From the NCBI GenBank assembly GCA_900538765.1, contig UQAB01000016.1:1-39625 (forward strand): a DNA stretch of 39,625 nucleotides, written 5' to 3'. Positions 21,974-31,541 of this stretch are shown piece after piece; the first letter of the stretch is position 1, and the number at the start of each line of letters is the position of its first letter. Under the pieces are notes generated by a model that was not told where the DNA came from, made no database searches, and saw only the letters and a list, made by a program, of their open reading frames with translations. This stretch comes from an uncultured Azospirillum sp. GTDB lineage: Bacteria > Pseudomonadota > Alphaproteobacteria > RF32 > CAG-239. Both the position numbers and the translations under genes were made by a program.

Positions 21974-23794
21974 ATGAATCAAGGCAAGGACAAATCCGTG
22001 GCAAAAAAGGCTAAACTTAAGAAAAACAAGAAAAAAACAAAAAAAAGAGAGTCAAAACAAAGAGTTAAAATCTATTGGCTTCTGGCTAAAATTTTTCTGC
22101 TTCTGGTGATAACTTTGGGTGTTTATATCGCCTGGTGTTTTTTGACGCTTCCTGACATGGATAAGGCGATTAACCGCACGCGTCAGCCGTCGACGATGAT
22201 TATTGCTGAAAACGGCAATGAAATACAAAGTTTCGGCAGCGTTTATTCCGAAGTCGTTTCTTTGGACGAACTGCCGCCTTATGTTGCAGATGCTGTGGTT
22301 GCAACAGAAGACCGGCGCTTCTATTCCCATTTTGGTTTTGACATTATTAGCTTTACGCGCGCCATGACCGTCAATCTCTGGCACCGCCGTTATGTCCAGG
22401 GCGGGTCGACCATCACTCAGCAGGTCGCCAAAAACCTTTTTCTGACGTCCAATAAAAATATAAAGCGTAAAGTTCAGGAATTGCTGTTGGCGTTTTGGCT
22501 GGAATATAAGCTGACCAAAGACCAGATACTGACGCTGTATTTGAACCGGGTTTATCTTGGTGCCGGGACTTACGGAATTGAAGCGGCTTCGCAAAAGTAT
22601 TTTCAGAAATCGTCGCGGGATTTAAATCTTCTGGAGGCGGCGATTATCGGCGGCATGCTTAAAGCGCCGTCACGTTATAATCCTATAGCCAGTGAAAGCC
22701 GGGCAAGGGAACGGGCGGCGGTTGTGTTGGACAATATGGTAAAAAACGATAAAATTACTGATGAACAGCGGCAAAATGCCTTAAAAATGAAACTCGGTCC
22801 TGAAAAATCCTACAAGGTCGAAGGCGGAAAGCATTTTGCCGATTGGGTTTATGGAGAAGTAAACGATTATATCGGCGAGCGGGATGATGACATTTATGTT
22901 GCCACAACGCTGGATCAGGAATTGCAGCAAAAAGCCGAAAAGATTTTGCGGGAAGCTGTTAAGGCGAATAAACACCGCAATGTAACCCAGGGAGCTGTTG
23001 TCGTTCTTGATAAATGGGGAGCGGTCAAAGCCATGGTCGGCGGCGTTGATTATCACAAAAGCCAGTTTAACCGGGCAATTCAGGCTCTGCGCCAGCCGGG
23101 GTCGTCTTTCAAGCCCTTTATTTACTTGACGGCTTTGGAAAACGGTTTCTCGCCCAATGACGTAATTTACGACGTTCCTGTTGATATAAAAGGTTGGAAG
23201 CCGGAAAACATAGATAAGAAATACTATGGTGAAGTAACGCTGAATACGGCGCTCTCCCGCTCGCTCAATCTGGCAACGATTAACCTGTCGGAAGAAGTCG
23301 GCCGTTCCAAAATCATCCGCACGGCAAAACGCATGGGAATTACGACCCCGATAGAAAACACGCCGGCTCTGGCTTTGGGAGCATTTGAGGTCAGAGTGCT
23401 GGACATGGCGGTGGCTTATGCGTCAATTGCCAACGGCGGTTATGCCGTCTGGCCTTATGCCATTCAGGAAATTTACACCAAAGACGGCTATCAGCTCTAT
23501 ATGCGCGAGCCGGATGAACCAAACCGCATTATTGTTGATTATGCAGCGGAGGAAATGACCGAAATGCTGGAAAATGTCATTAATTCAGGAACCGGAAAAA
23601 GAGCGCGTCTGCCTTTCTTTGCCGCGGGAAAAACCGGAACGTCCCAAAACAACCGGGATGCCTGGTTTGTCGGCTTTACGGACAATTATGTTGCCGCCGT
23701 CTGGGTCGGGAATGATGATAACAGCCCGATGAAAGGAATTGGCGGCAGTGGTCTTCCGGCAGAAATCTGGAAGAAAATTATGCTGGTAAAATAA
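21974..23794 (+). CDS. Bifunctional penicillin-binding protein (class A, PBP1-type)
   Basis: This enzyme polymerises and cross-links peptidoglycan. A very lysine-rich cytoplasmic tail (about 30 residues) precedes one membrane helix. The glycosyltransferase domain (GT51) has 'ATEDRRFYSHFGFD' with the catalytic Glu, 'GGSTITQQVAKNLFLT' and 'LYLNRVYLGAGTYGIEAAS'. The transpeptidase has RQPGSSFKPFIYL (SxxK), SRSLNLATI (SxN) and AAGKTGTSQNNRDAWFVGFT (KTG). At 606 aa it is shorter than E. coli PBP1A and lacks large inserts. ATG 21974 has no clear Shine-Dalgarno; a GTG at 21998 has AAGGA eight bases upstream and may be the true start. Confidence 0.93.
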   Translation: MNQGKDKSVAKKAKLKKNKKKTKKRESKQRVKIYWLLAKIFLLLVITLGVYIAWCFLTLPDMDKAINRTRQPSTMIIAENGNEIQSFGSVYSEVVSLDELPPYVADAVVATEDRRFYSHFGFDIISFTRAMTVNLWHRRYVQGGSTITQQVAKNLFLTSNKNIKRKVQELLLAFWLEYKLTKDQILTLYLNRVYLGAGTYGIEAASQKYFQKSSRDLNLLEAAIIGGMLKAPSRYNPIASESRARERAAVVLDNMVKNDKITDEQRQNALKMKLGPEKSYKVEGGKHFADWVYGEVNDYIGERDDDIYVATTLDQELQQKAEKILREAVKANKHRNVTQGAVVVLDKWGAVKAMVGGVDYHKSQFNRAIQALRQPGSSFKPFIYLTALENGFSPNDVIYDVPVDIKGWKPENIDKKYYGEVTLNTALSRSLNLATINLSEEVGRSKIIRTAKRMGITTPIENTPALALGAFEVRVLDMAVAYASIANGGYAVWPYAIQEIYTKDGYQLYMREPDEPNRIIVDYAAEEMTEMLENVINSGTGKRARLPFFAAGKTGTSQNNRDAWFVGFTDNYVAAVWVGNDDNSPMKGIGGSGLPAEIWKKIMLVK

Positions 23795-23878
23795 TTTCAA
23801 AATAGTGCTTTTATGTTTGAAATAATTATATATAATACGAACCAACAAAAAACAGATATTTGAAGAGGAAATAATAGA

Positions 23879-25417
23879 ATGACACAAAAACCTGTAATGC
23901 TTCTGGTGCTTGACGGCTGGGGCTATCGTGAAAAAATCACCGACGATAATGCTATCGAAATGGGAAATACGCCGAATTGGCACAGATTCGTCAAAGAATG
24001 CCCGACTTGCTTTGTCGAAACGTCAGGCCTGGCCGTAGGCCTGCCTGAAGGACAGATGGGTAATTCTGAAGTCGGTCATATGAATTTGGGGGCCGGTCGC
24101 GTGGTTATGCAGGATCTGCCGCGTATCGACCAGGCGATTAAAGACGGTTCCATTAAACAAAATCCGGTCTTGACCGAGATGATTGCCGGTTTAAAAAGCA
24201 GCGGCAAAACCTGCCATGTTATGGGGCTGATGTCCCCGGGCGGCGTTCATGCTTCCGAGAAGCATATTGAAGCCATGTGCGCCATCCTGAATGAAAACAA
24301 CATTCCGGTAAAAGTTCATGCTTTTCTTGATGGTCGCGATACGCCCCCGGCTTCCGCCGCCGGCTATGTGGCTGATTTTGAAAAAACGGTTTCCAGCATG
24401 AAAAATGTTTCTATGGCAACGGTTTCCGGCCGTTTTTATGCCATGGACCGTGATAAACGCTGGGATCGCGTCGAAGCTGCTTATAACGCCATTGCGCTGG
24501 CCGAAGGCAAACATGCTGCAACCGCTGATGAAGCGATTGCCGCGTCTTATAAGGAAGGCGTTAACGATGAGTTTGTTGTTCCTTACGTTATTGGAAATTA
24601 CAAAGGCGCTGAGGACGGAGATGTCATCTTAATGTGCAACTTCCGCGCCGATCGTGCCCGCGAAATTTTGTATGCGCTGGCTGACAACGAGTTTAATGGT
24701 TTTGCCCGCAAAAAAGTTGTTCATTTTGCCGAATGTGTCGGCATGACGGAATATTCTGTCGATCATCGCCGGTTTATGAAAACGATTTTTGGCCCCGAAG
24801 TTCTGAACAACATCTTTGGTGAAGTCGTTGCCGAGCATGGCCTGACACAGCTGCGTATTGCCGAAACCGAAAAATATGCTCACGTAACGTTTTTCTTTAA
24901 CGGCGGCGAAGAAAAGGAATTTAAGGGTGAAGACCGTATTCTGATTCCCAGCCCGAAAGTTGCGACTTATGATTTGAAACCGGAAATGTCCGTTTATGAA
25001 GTGACCGATAAGCTGGTCGATGCTATAGAAAACCAGCGATTCGACGTCATCATCTGCAACTTTGCCAATGGTGATATGGTTGGACATACCGGTATTATGG
25101 AAGCGGCATTAAAAGCTGTTGCCGCAGTTGATGAATGCGTCGGCCGCGTTGCCGAGGCAATTAAGAAAGTCGGCGGCGTTCTCTTTATAACCGCAGACCA
25201 CGGTAATGCCGAAAAAATGGTTGATGAAAAGACCGGCGCGCCTTATACGGCGCATACCGTCGGCAAAGTCAGAGCCGTTTTGGTCAACTGTCAAACGCCG
25301 CTGGAAGGGCTGCGCGACGGCAAGCTGGCGGATGTTTCTCCCACGCTTCTTGATTTGCTGGGTATTGAGAAACCGAAAGAGATGAACGGTCAGTCTTTGT
25401 TAATCAAGAAAAAATAA
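23879..25417 (+). CDS. gpmI: 2,3-bisphosphoglycerate-independent phosphoglycerate mutase
   Basis: It interconverts 3- and 2-phosphoglycerate in glycolysis and gluconeogenesis using two metal ions and a phosphoserine. Signatures are 'VLDGWGYRE', the catalytic serine in 'MGNSEVGHMNLGAGR', 'HAFLDGRDTPP', 'FANGDMVGHTG' and 'ITADHGNAEKM'. The length of 512 aa is standard. A GAGG site precedes the ATG. Its last base overlaps the envC start (TAATG), a gene order common in Alphaproteobacteria. Confidence 0.97.
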   Translation: MTQKPVMLLVLDGWGYREKITDDNAIEMGNTPNWHRFVKECPTCFVETSGLAVGLPEGQMGNSEVGHMNLGAGRVVMQDLPRIDQAIKDGSIKQNPVLTEMIAGLKSSGKTCHVMGLMSPGGVHASEKHIEAMCAILNENNIPVKVHAFLDGRDTPPASAAGYVADFEKTVSSMKNVSMATVSGRFYAMDRDKRWDRVEAAYNAIALAEGKHAATADEAIAASYKEGVNDEFVVPYVIGNYKGAEDGDVILMCNFRADRAREILYALADNEFNGFARKKVVHFAECVGMTEYSVDHRRFMKTIFGPEVLNNIFGEVVAEHGLTQLRIAETEKYAHVTFFFNGGEEKEFKGEDRILIPSPKVATYDLKPEMSVYEVTDKLVDAIENQRFDVIICNFANGDMVGHTGIMEAALKAVAAVDECVGRVAEAIKKVGGVLFITADHGNAEKMVDEKTGAPYTAHTVGKVRAVLVNCQTPLEGLRDGKLADVSPTLLDLLGIEKPKEMNGQSLLIKKK

Positions 25418-26655
25418 TGAAACTGAAAACGGCAGGCAAAATTCTGGCTTTTGTTGCGGGAATAATTTTATTCTCGGCTGGAAGTTTGTCTGCCGTTGAG
25501 GTGTCAAAATCCGAACTGAAAAAGATGGAAGAGCAGGTGGCCAGGCAAAATGCCGAGCATAAACGCCTGCAGGAACAGGCCGCCAAAATCAATGAAGAAC
25601 TGAAATCTCTCAGTGCCAAAATGGTGCGTTCCGCCCGTTTGATTCAAAACAGTGAAGAAAAAATATCGGCAATGGAAGCCGAACTGAAAAAATTAGAAGA
25701 AGAACTGAAGGTCGCCGAAAATAATTTTACCGTTGAAGACGACAATTTGATACGAACGCTTTCCGCTTTGCAGAATTTGGCGCTCAAACCGACGGAATCC
25801 CTGTTCGTGCAGCCTTTGACGCCGGTTGAAATCATTCGCAGCGCTATGCTCCTGCGGGAAACCGTACCGTATTTGGAGCAGAATGCCCAGCGTATCCGTA
25901 AAAAACTTGAACAAATTGAAAAACAACGGCGGCAAGTTGAAAATCAGGTTAAACGCATTTTGGCACAGAAAAAAGTTCTTGAACAGGAACACAGCCAGCT
26001 GAAAAGCCTCACTCAGAAAAAGTCGCAGCTGGGAAACAGTCTTAAAATACAGTCTGCCGCGGCGCAGAAAAAAGTCAACAAACTGGCATCACAGGCCCAG
26101 GATTTAAGGGACTTGCTGAAAAAGCTTGAAAAAGAGCGTTTGGCGAAGGAAAAACGCGACCGGGAAGAAGCCGCCCGCCGGGCTGAAGAACAGCGGCGCA
26201 AAAAACAAGAGGAAAATCAGCAAGATGCCTTGATTAAATTTAAAGCTGACGCTATAAAAGAATTGGGAGACGGCTTTATTAAAGCCAAAGGGCGTCTGCC
26301 GATGCCCGCCCGGGGACAGGTTGTGACCCGTTACGGAGAAGAAACGGCCAAAGGCGTCAGCTCCAAAGGAATTATTGTCAAAACGCGCGGTCAGGCGCAG
26401 GTTATTGCCCCGTTTGACGGAACAGTCATTTTTGCCGGACCTTTCCGCGGCTACGGAAATTTAATTATTATTGACCACGGCAAAGGCTATTTAAGCCTGT
26501 TGGCCGGCTTGGAAACGATAGATACGGAGCTGGGACAGCTTCTTCTGGCCGGAGAGCCTGTCGGGCAAATGCCGGATGACGACGATGCCCGGTTGTATAT
26601 TGAGATACGCAAAGATAATCATCCGATTAATCCGTTAACCTGGATACAAAATTAA
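25417..26655 (+). CDS. envC: Murein hydrolase activator EnvC (degenerate LytM)
   Basis: This periplasmic protein is expected to activate amidases at division. A signal peptide (about 1-25, ending SLSAVE) leads into long coiled coils (about 27-110 and 165-270, very rich in Lys, Glu and Gln). The C-terminal LytM/M23 domain follows ('KGRLPMPARGQVVTRYGEE…GIIVKT…VIAPFDGTVIFAGPFRGYGNLIIIDHGKGYLSLLAG'). The zinc ligands are missing: the usual HxH is YIE in 'RLYIEIRKD', and the first HxxxD is absent. It is therefore an activator, not a peptidase, as in E. coli EnvC. Translationally coupled to gpmI. Confidence 0.92.
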   Translation: MKLKTAGKILAFVAGIILFSAGSLSAVEVSKSELKKMEEQVARQNAEHKRLQEQAAKINEELKSLSAKMVRSARLIQNSEEKISAMEAELKKLEEELKVAENNFTVEDDNLIRTLSALQNLALKPTESLFVQPLTPVEIIRSAMLLRETVPYLEQNAQRIRKKLEQIEKQRRQVENQVKRILAQKKVLEQEHSQLKSLTQKKSQLGNSLKIQSAAAQKKVNKLASQAQDLRDLLKKLEKERLAKEKRDREEAARRAEEQRRKKQEENQQDALIKFKADAIKELGDGFIKAKGRLPMPARGQVVTRYGEETAKGVSSKGIIVKTRGQAQVIAPFDGTVIFAGPFRGYGNLIIIDHGKGYLSLLAGLETIDTELGQLLLAGEPVGQMPDDDDARLYIEIRKDNHPINPLTWIQN

Positions 26656-26673
26656 AGAGGAATAAAACTGAAA

Positions 26674-27981
26674 ATGTCTAAAAAATTATCCGCATTTAGC
26701 GCCGTCTTGTTTTCTTTGATGTTAATCAGCCCAGTAGCCGATGCTGCCAAAACCGATAAAAAGGCCGTTTCCGAAGAAGATACCTATGAGCTGCTTAATC
26801 TGTTCGGCGAAGTCTTGGAGCGCGCCAAGAATTCTTATGTGGATGAAGTGTCGGATGAACAGCTTATTCAATCTGCCATTAACGGTATGCTTGTTTCTCT
26901 TGACCCGCACTCCAGTTATATGGACGGTAAAGATTTTAGATACATGAGTGAACAGACGCAGGGAAAATTCGGCGGTCTGGGAATTGAGGTGACAATGGAA
27001 AGCGGTGTTGTCAAAGTCGTGTCGCCGATTGATGATACGCCGGCGCACAAAGCCGGACTGAAACCGGGAGATTATATCGTTAATATTGACGGGCAGCCGG
27101 TTGTCGGCATGACTTTGAATGATGCCGTCGATAAAATGCGCGGTAAAGTCGGTTCCAAAGTCAAATTGACAATCCGTCGTTTTAATCAAAAGCCGTTTGA
27201 CGTAACCATAAAACGTGAGGAAATTAAAATCCAAACGGTTAAAAGCAGTATCAAAAGCGAAGATGTCGCTTACGTGCGTATCACGTCCTTTAGCGATAAC
27301 ACCGATAAAATGGTTGAAAAGGCCGTAAAAGATGCCAAAAAGAAATTAAAGGGAAATCTGAAGGGGATAATTCTTGATATCAGAAACAATCCCGGCGGAT
27401 TGTTGGATCAGGCCGTCAGTGTTTCCGATTTGTTTTTGAACCAGGGCGAAATCGTGTCAACCCGTTCCCGCAACGAAGAAGATACCGTAAAATATAATGC
27501 CAAAAAAGGCGATATTGCCGATGGGCTGCCGATTGTTATTATTGTTAACGACGGTTCGGCTTCCGCATCGGAGATTGTTGCCGGCGCCTTGCAGGATCAT
27601 AAGCGGGCGGTTATTCTGGGCGAAAAAACTTTCGGCAAAGGTTCTGTTCAAACGGTTATCCCGTTGGGAAAACACGGAGCCATGCGTTTAACGACCGCCC
27701 GCTATTATACGCCGTCGGGACGTTCGATTCAGGTCAAAGGCATAGAGCCTGATGTTGCCGTGAAACCGGCAAAGGTGGAAGAAATCGAAAGTCCGTTTGA
27801 ATTAAGCGAAGGCGAATATAATAATGCCTTGAAAAATGACAGCGAAGAAAAAGTTGATGCCAAGAAACAGGCTGCCAAAAAAGCCGAGAAGGAAGAACTT
27901 GCAAAAGATTATCAGCTGGCTCGGGCGCTTGACCTGGTTCGCGCCATGGGAATTTACGAACAGGGAAAAGCCCAAAAGTAA
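26674..27981 (+). CDS. ctpA: Carboxy-terminal processing peptidase (S41 family)
   Basis: A periplasmic serine protease that trims or degrades envelope proteins. A signal peptide (about 1-24) is followed by 'LLNLFGEVLERAKNSYVDEVSDEQLIQSAINGML' and a PDZ domain ('GLGIEVTMESGVVKVVSPIDDTPAHKAGLKPGDYIVNIDG'). The S41 catalytic region has 'GSASASEIVAGALQDHKRA' with the serine and 'FGKGSVQTVIPL' with the lysine. The acidic C-terminal tail is rich in Lys and Glu. The 435-aa length is typical. AGAGGA lies about 15 bases before the ATG. It stands 18 bases after envC, so wall-splitting activator and protease are coexpressed. Confidence 0.95.
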   Translation: MSKKLSAFSAVLFSLMLISPVADAAKTDKKAVSEEDTYELLNLFGEVLERAKNSYVDEVSDEQLIQSAINGMLVSLDPHSSYMDGKDFRYMSEQTQGKFGGLGIEVTMESGVVKVVSPIDDTPAHKAGLKPGDYIVNIDGQPVVGMTLNDAVDKMRGKVGSKVKLTIRRFNQKPFDVTIKREEIKIQTVKSSIKSEDVAYVRITSFSDNTDKMVEKAVKDAKKKLKGNLKGIILDIRNNPGGLLDQAVSVSDLFLNQGEIVSTRSRNEEDTVKYNAKKGDIADGLPIVIIVNDGSASASEIVAGALQDHKRAVILGEKTFGKGSVQTVIPLGKHGAMRLTTARYYTPSGRSIQVKGIEPDVAVKPAKVEEIESPFELSEGEYNNALKNDSEEKVDAKKQAAKKAEKEELAKDYQLARALDLVRAMGIYEQGKAQK

Positions 27982-27995
27982 GAGGATTTTGACAT

Positions 27996-29189
27996 TTGGC
28001 GATTAGTGTAAAACAAAAGTTTAAGGCAATCGGCGTCATATTATCAGTCTTGCTGATAATAGCCGTTGTTGTATGGCTTGCAGCGGAAAAAAGCACTGAG
28101 CCGCAGTTTGAGAACAAAGTTGATAAGCTTTTGTTTGATACGGATAACAAATCCCCAAAGTATATTATTACGTTGCCAGATAAAACGCGCCGCGATTTTG
28201 TTGAAAAAAACGCTGATAACAACGAGGAAAAGGCCGACAAACCGTCAAAAGCATACAAAGGCGATTTGTCTGAAGAAGATATCCGCTTGCGGGAATTGGT
28301 AAATAATACGCCCAATTTGAGCAAATTAAAGGATATTGTCAATCCGCTCCCTCTTAAATACATTGAAACAGACAGCGCCCTGAGCATGGCTGAGGGAGAA
28401 ATGACTTTGCCTAAAATATCGGAAGACGGCCGCAAGCCGTGGATTGAATATGCTGCACCGGCCAAAACGGTTCAGCCGAATTTTTCGCGGATAGCCGTCG
28501 TTGTAAAAAATCTGGGGTTGGATCGCCGGACAACCCGGGCTGTTGTTACCAAATTTCCAGGAGAAATTTCCTTGTCTTTTTCTCCTTACGGCAATGAAAA
28601 TAAAGAACTGATTGCCGAAGCGCGCCGCCATGGGCATGAAACATATGTCGACATGTATTTGTCGTCCCGCGATTTTTTAAGATCGGATACCGGACCTGTG
28701 GCTATGAGCATGACATCAAGCCAAGATGAAAACAAACAACGCCTGAAAAAAACGGTTTCTTCTTCGTCGGCAATCGGCGGCGTAGTTGTCAACCCGGGAG
28801 TTGCCGATGAAAATAACCGCAGCCGTCTTCAGGAGCTTTTTTCCGAAATTCGGAATATGGGGTTGCTCTTAATTGATGCGACCGGAGAAAATGGCGTGCA
28901 GGAAGTTCCAACAGCCGGTTTGCCGCGTCAAAAAGCCGATATCGTCATAAATAGTGATTTTACGCCCGAAAACATCCGCCGCAGCTTTCTCCAGGCTGAA
29001 CTGCTGTCCCAAAGCAAGGGAATGGTCGTCATTGCCGTAGAACCGAAACCGGTTGTCTTAATGGAATTAAGCCACTGGATTAATACGTTTTCTCCGCAAT
29101 ATACTTATGAAGAGATGAAAGAGAAAAATATTACGGCAATCGAGAAACCTTTTGCCTTAATACCTCTTTCCGAAGTTGTCGTGGAGTGA
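27996..29189 (+). CDS. Divergent polysaccharide deacetylase family protein
   Basis: It belongs to the DUF610/divergent polysaccharide deacetylase family (YibQ-like), with 'RIAVVVKNLGLDRRTTRAVVTKFPGEISLSFSPYG' and 'LIAEARRHGHETYVDMYLSS' forming the NodB-like barrel. One membrane helix lies at about 10-30, then an acidic/polar linker, so the domain is periplasmic. Usual catalytic His/Asp pairs of NodB enzymes are poorly kept in this family, and activity is uncertain. The start is TTG, nine bases after GAGGA, only 14 bases past ctpA. Position next to envC, ctpA and rppH is the family's normal setting. Confidence 0.87.
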   Translation: MAISVKQKFKAIGVILSVLLIIAVVVWLAAEKSTEPQFENKVDKLLFDTDNKSPKYIITLPDKTRRDFVEKNADNNEEKADKPSKAYKGDLSEEDIRLRELVNNTPNLSKLKDIVNPLPLKYIETDSALSMAEGEMTLPKISEDGRKPWIEYAAPAKTVQPNFSRIAVVVKNLGLDRRTTRAVVTKFPGEISLSFSPYGNENKELIAEARRHGHETYVDMYLSSRDFLRSDTGPVAMSMTSSQDENKQRLKKTVSSSSAIGGVVVNPGVADENNRSRLQELFSEIRNMGLLLIDATGENGVQEVPTAGLPRQKADIVINSDFTPENIRRSFLQAELLSQSKGMVVIAVEPKPVVLMELSHWINTFSPQYTYEEMKEKNITAIEKPFALIPLSEVVVE

Positions 29190-29192
29190 AAT

Positions 29193-29669
29193 ATGGGAAA
29201 TTATCGTAAAAATGCCGGCATTATTGTTTTTAACCGTGATCGCAAAGTTCTTTTGTGTGAGCGTGTCGGCAATTATGAAAATGCCTGGCAGTTTCCGCAG
29301 GGTGGAATAGACGGCGGCGAAACGGTCGAACAGGCTGCTGCCAGAGAATTGTGCGAGGAAACGTCCCTGACCTCGGTAAGATATGTTGCCTCTATGCCTG
29401 AACCGCTGATTTACGACTTTCCGCCGGAAATAAAAAAGCGAAATGCCGCCAGAGGAATTTTTAATGACGGCCAGCAGCAATACTGGAGTTTATACCTTTT
29501 GACGGGTAATGAAAGCGAAATAAACCTGAACACAGCGGAACCGGAATTTAAAAATTGGCGCTGGATTGAAATAGAAAAAGCGGCTGACAATGTCGTTGCG
29601 TTCAAAAAAGAGGTTTATCGCCGGATCATAGAATATTTTAAGCCGCTGATTGAAAAATACGAATTCTAA
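29193..29669 (+). CDS. rppH: RNA pyrophosphohydrolase (Nudix)
   Basis: It removes pyrophosphate from 5'-triphosphate RNA and so starts mRNA decay. The opening 'YRKNAGIIVFNRDRKVLLCERV' and 'AWQFPQGGIDGGE' are typical of RppH, and the Nudix box reads GGIDGGETVEQAAARELCEE. Length 158 aa fits. The RppH-specific 'QQYWSLYLLTGNE' is present. It follows the deacetylase gene by three bases. Confidence 0.94.
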   Translation: MGNYRKNAGIIVFNRDRKVLLCERVGNYENAWQFPQGGIDGGETVEQAAARELCEETSLTSVRYVASMPEPLIYDFPPEIKKRNAARGIFNDGQQQYWSLYLLTGNESEINLNTAEPEFKNWRWIEIEKAADNVVAFKKEVYRRIIEYFKPLIEKYEF

Positions 29670-29736
29670 AAAATTGTAGAAATTAAGCTGAAAATGTGCT
29701 ATATTACTGCCATATTTGACAAATGGCGGTGGAAAA

Positions 29737-30471
29737 ATGAATCCCAGATTGCATGACAAAATGATGTCGATGGTTGAAAAAGCCGGTTTGGACGGCATTT
29801 CTTCCAATGTACCGTTTAAAGAAGAACAGTTTTGGGAACTGGTAAAGTTGCGGCAGTTTTCGATTCTTCAGGCGGCTTACGAAACGCAGGCATCGGAAAT
29901 AAATTTGCCGGTTTTGGCAAGAGAAGGTTTTACCAAAAGCCTTGTCAACATTGCTTACAGCTACGCCGGGATTGACAAGCATCGCCAGAAAAAACATTCA
30001 TACGAGTTTTTTCGTGACAACATTGCTGTTTATGACGGTAACCATATTCACTTTACCGAAAATACGCTTGACCCTGAAAATATGCTGCGCGCCTTTTCCC
30101 GGGAACGTATTTATAATGAGCGTTTTTACCAGCTTGAGGGGATGGACACTTTTGCCATTTTTCGCGATGTCAAAAGAAAACATCAGGAACAGGAAGCACT
30201 GTCGCAGCAGCACCGTCTTTTCCGGAACGATTTAATGCAGCTCGGCCTGGCGGATAATATGGCGTTAAATGTTGTAAATCCGCAAATTATGGAATTGCTG
30301 AAGGTTCAGCAGCAGCTCATTCAACAGGCTTTGGAACAGCAAAAACTGACAATGCTGAATACGCACCCCGAACTTTTGGCGCAAATTACGCCATCGCACC
30401 AAAAGCAGCTGGATGACGGCGAAATCCGGCTGTTGCTTGAACAAAAAAGCAATAATCGTGAACGGGCCTAG
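29737..30471 (+). CDS. Hypothetical 244-aa cytoplasmic protein
   Basis: ATG 29737 follows GGTGG; the frame is open seven codons further but without a better start. No signal or membrane segment is present. The middle part (DKHRQKKHSYEFFRDNIAVYDGNHIHFTENTLDPENMLRAF region) looks folded, and the C-terminal third is a glutamine-rich helix (QQQLIQQALEQQKL). I do not recognise a family. Its stop and the convergent yejB stop share the palindrome CTAG, so the two genes overlap by four bases. It is separated from rppH by about 70 bases and may have its own promoter. Confidence 0.7.
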   Translation: MNPRLHDKMMSMVEKAGLDGISSNVPFKEEQFWELVKLRQFSILQAAYETQASEINLPVLAREGFTKSLVNIAYSYAGIDKHRQKKHSYEFFRDNIAVYDGNHIHFTENTLDPENMLRAFSRERIYNERFYQLEGMDTFAIFRDVKRKHQEQEALSQQHRLFRNDLMQLGLADNMALNVVNPQIMELLKVQQQLIQQALEQQKLTMLNTHPELLAQITPSHQKQLDDGEIRLLLEQKSNNRERA

Positions 30472-31541
30472 TTAGCGTCAAAACTGATTCGCGGGTCGAC
30501 AAGAGAATAGGTTACGTCACTGAGCAGTTTAAGAATTAATCCTAGCAGGGCAAAAATATACAATGTACCGAAAATAACCGGATAATCTCTTGTCATAATC
30601 GCTTCATACCCCAGCAGCCCGAGCCCGTTTAATGAGAAAATCACCTCAATCAGAAGAGATCCCGTAAACAGCATTTTAATCAGCATATTGGGGAAACCGG
30701 CAATAACAATCAACATGGCATTGCGGAAAACATGGCCGTATAAAATGCGGTTTTCGCTTAAACCTTTAGCCTTGGCTGTCAACACATAAGGTTTGTTGAT
30801 TTCATCTATAAATGAGTTTTTTGTCAGCATGGTCAGGCTGGCAAATCCGCCGATAACCATGGTTAAAACCGGTAAGGTGATATGCCATAAATAATCGGTG
30901 ATTTTTCCATACCAACTCAGGCTGTCCCAGTCCGGCGACGTCAATCCGCGTAACGGAAACCATTGCCAGTATGTCCCGCCGGCGAAGAAAACAATCAGAA
31001 ATACCGCAAATAGAAATACCGGAATGGCAGAACCCAAAATAACTGCAAAGGATGTCCAAGTGTCAAATTTTGAACTGTCGCGAACGGCTTTTTTTATTCC
31101 CAGCGGGATTGCGACCAGATAAATAATCAACGTAGACCATAGTCCTAAAGAAACGGAAACCGGCATCCTTTCAACAATCAGCTTCCAGACGGTCTTGTCT
31201 TTATAATAACTTTTGCCGAAGTTGAAGGCTGCATAGTCTTTAATCATTTTCCAATAGCGCTCATGAACAGGCTTGTCAAAACCAAATTGTTTTTCCAGTT
31301 CTTTAACCAAGTCTTCGGGAACACCTTGTGCTCCCTGATATTTTGATGTGGAATTAGCAATGCTCATTTGCGCGGAGGAGGTAATGCTTCCCGTACTGTT
31401 GACGTTCATTCCCCGATATTTTGCCAGTGTTTGCTCCACCGGCCCGCCCGGTGCCATTTGTATCACCAGAAAATTGACGGTCATAATGCCGAGTAGCGTC
31501 AGCGGAATCAGAAACAGGCGTTTCAGAATATAATTTTTCAT
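30468..31541 (-). CDS. yejB: Peptide ABC transporter permease YejB
   Basis: An inner-membrane permease for oligopeptide uptake, pairing with YejE in known systems. It starts 'MKNYILKRLFLIPLTLLGIMTVNFLVIQMAPGGPVEQ', typical of YejB/DppB. The periplasmic insert 'LEKQFGFDKPVHERYWKM…FNFGKSYYKDKTVWKLI' and the EAA-type loop 'TAKAKGLSENRILYGHVFRNAMLIV' follow. The 357-aa size fits. AAGGAGG precedes the ATG, which overlaps the yejA stop (ATGA). The operon ends here; no yejE or yejF follows in the window. Confidence 0.93.
   Translation of the reverse strand: MKNYILKRLFLIPLTLLGIMTVNFLVIQMAPGGPVEQTLAKYRGMNVNSTGSITSSAQMSIANSTSKYQGAQGVPEDLVKELEKQFGFDKPVHERYWKMIKDYAAFNFGKSYYKDKTVWKLIVERMPVSVSLGLWSTLIIYLVAIPLGIKKAVRDSSKFDTWTSFAVILGSAIPVFLFAVFLIVFFAGGTYWQWFPLRGLTSPDWDSLSWYGKITDYLWHITLPVLTMVIGGFASLTMLTKNSFIDEINKPYVLTAKAKGLSENRILYGHVFRNAMLIVIAGFPNMLIKMLFTGSLLIEVIFSLNGLGLLGYEAIMTRDYPVIFGTLYIFALLGLILKLLSDVTYSLVDPRISFDAN

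Noticed and set aside
25417..26655. Active M23 endopeptidase
   Set aside because: Both zinc-ligand motifs are lost, which fits an EnvC activator.
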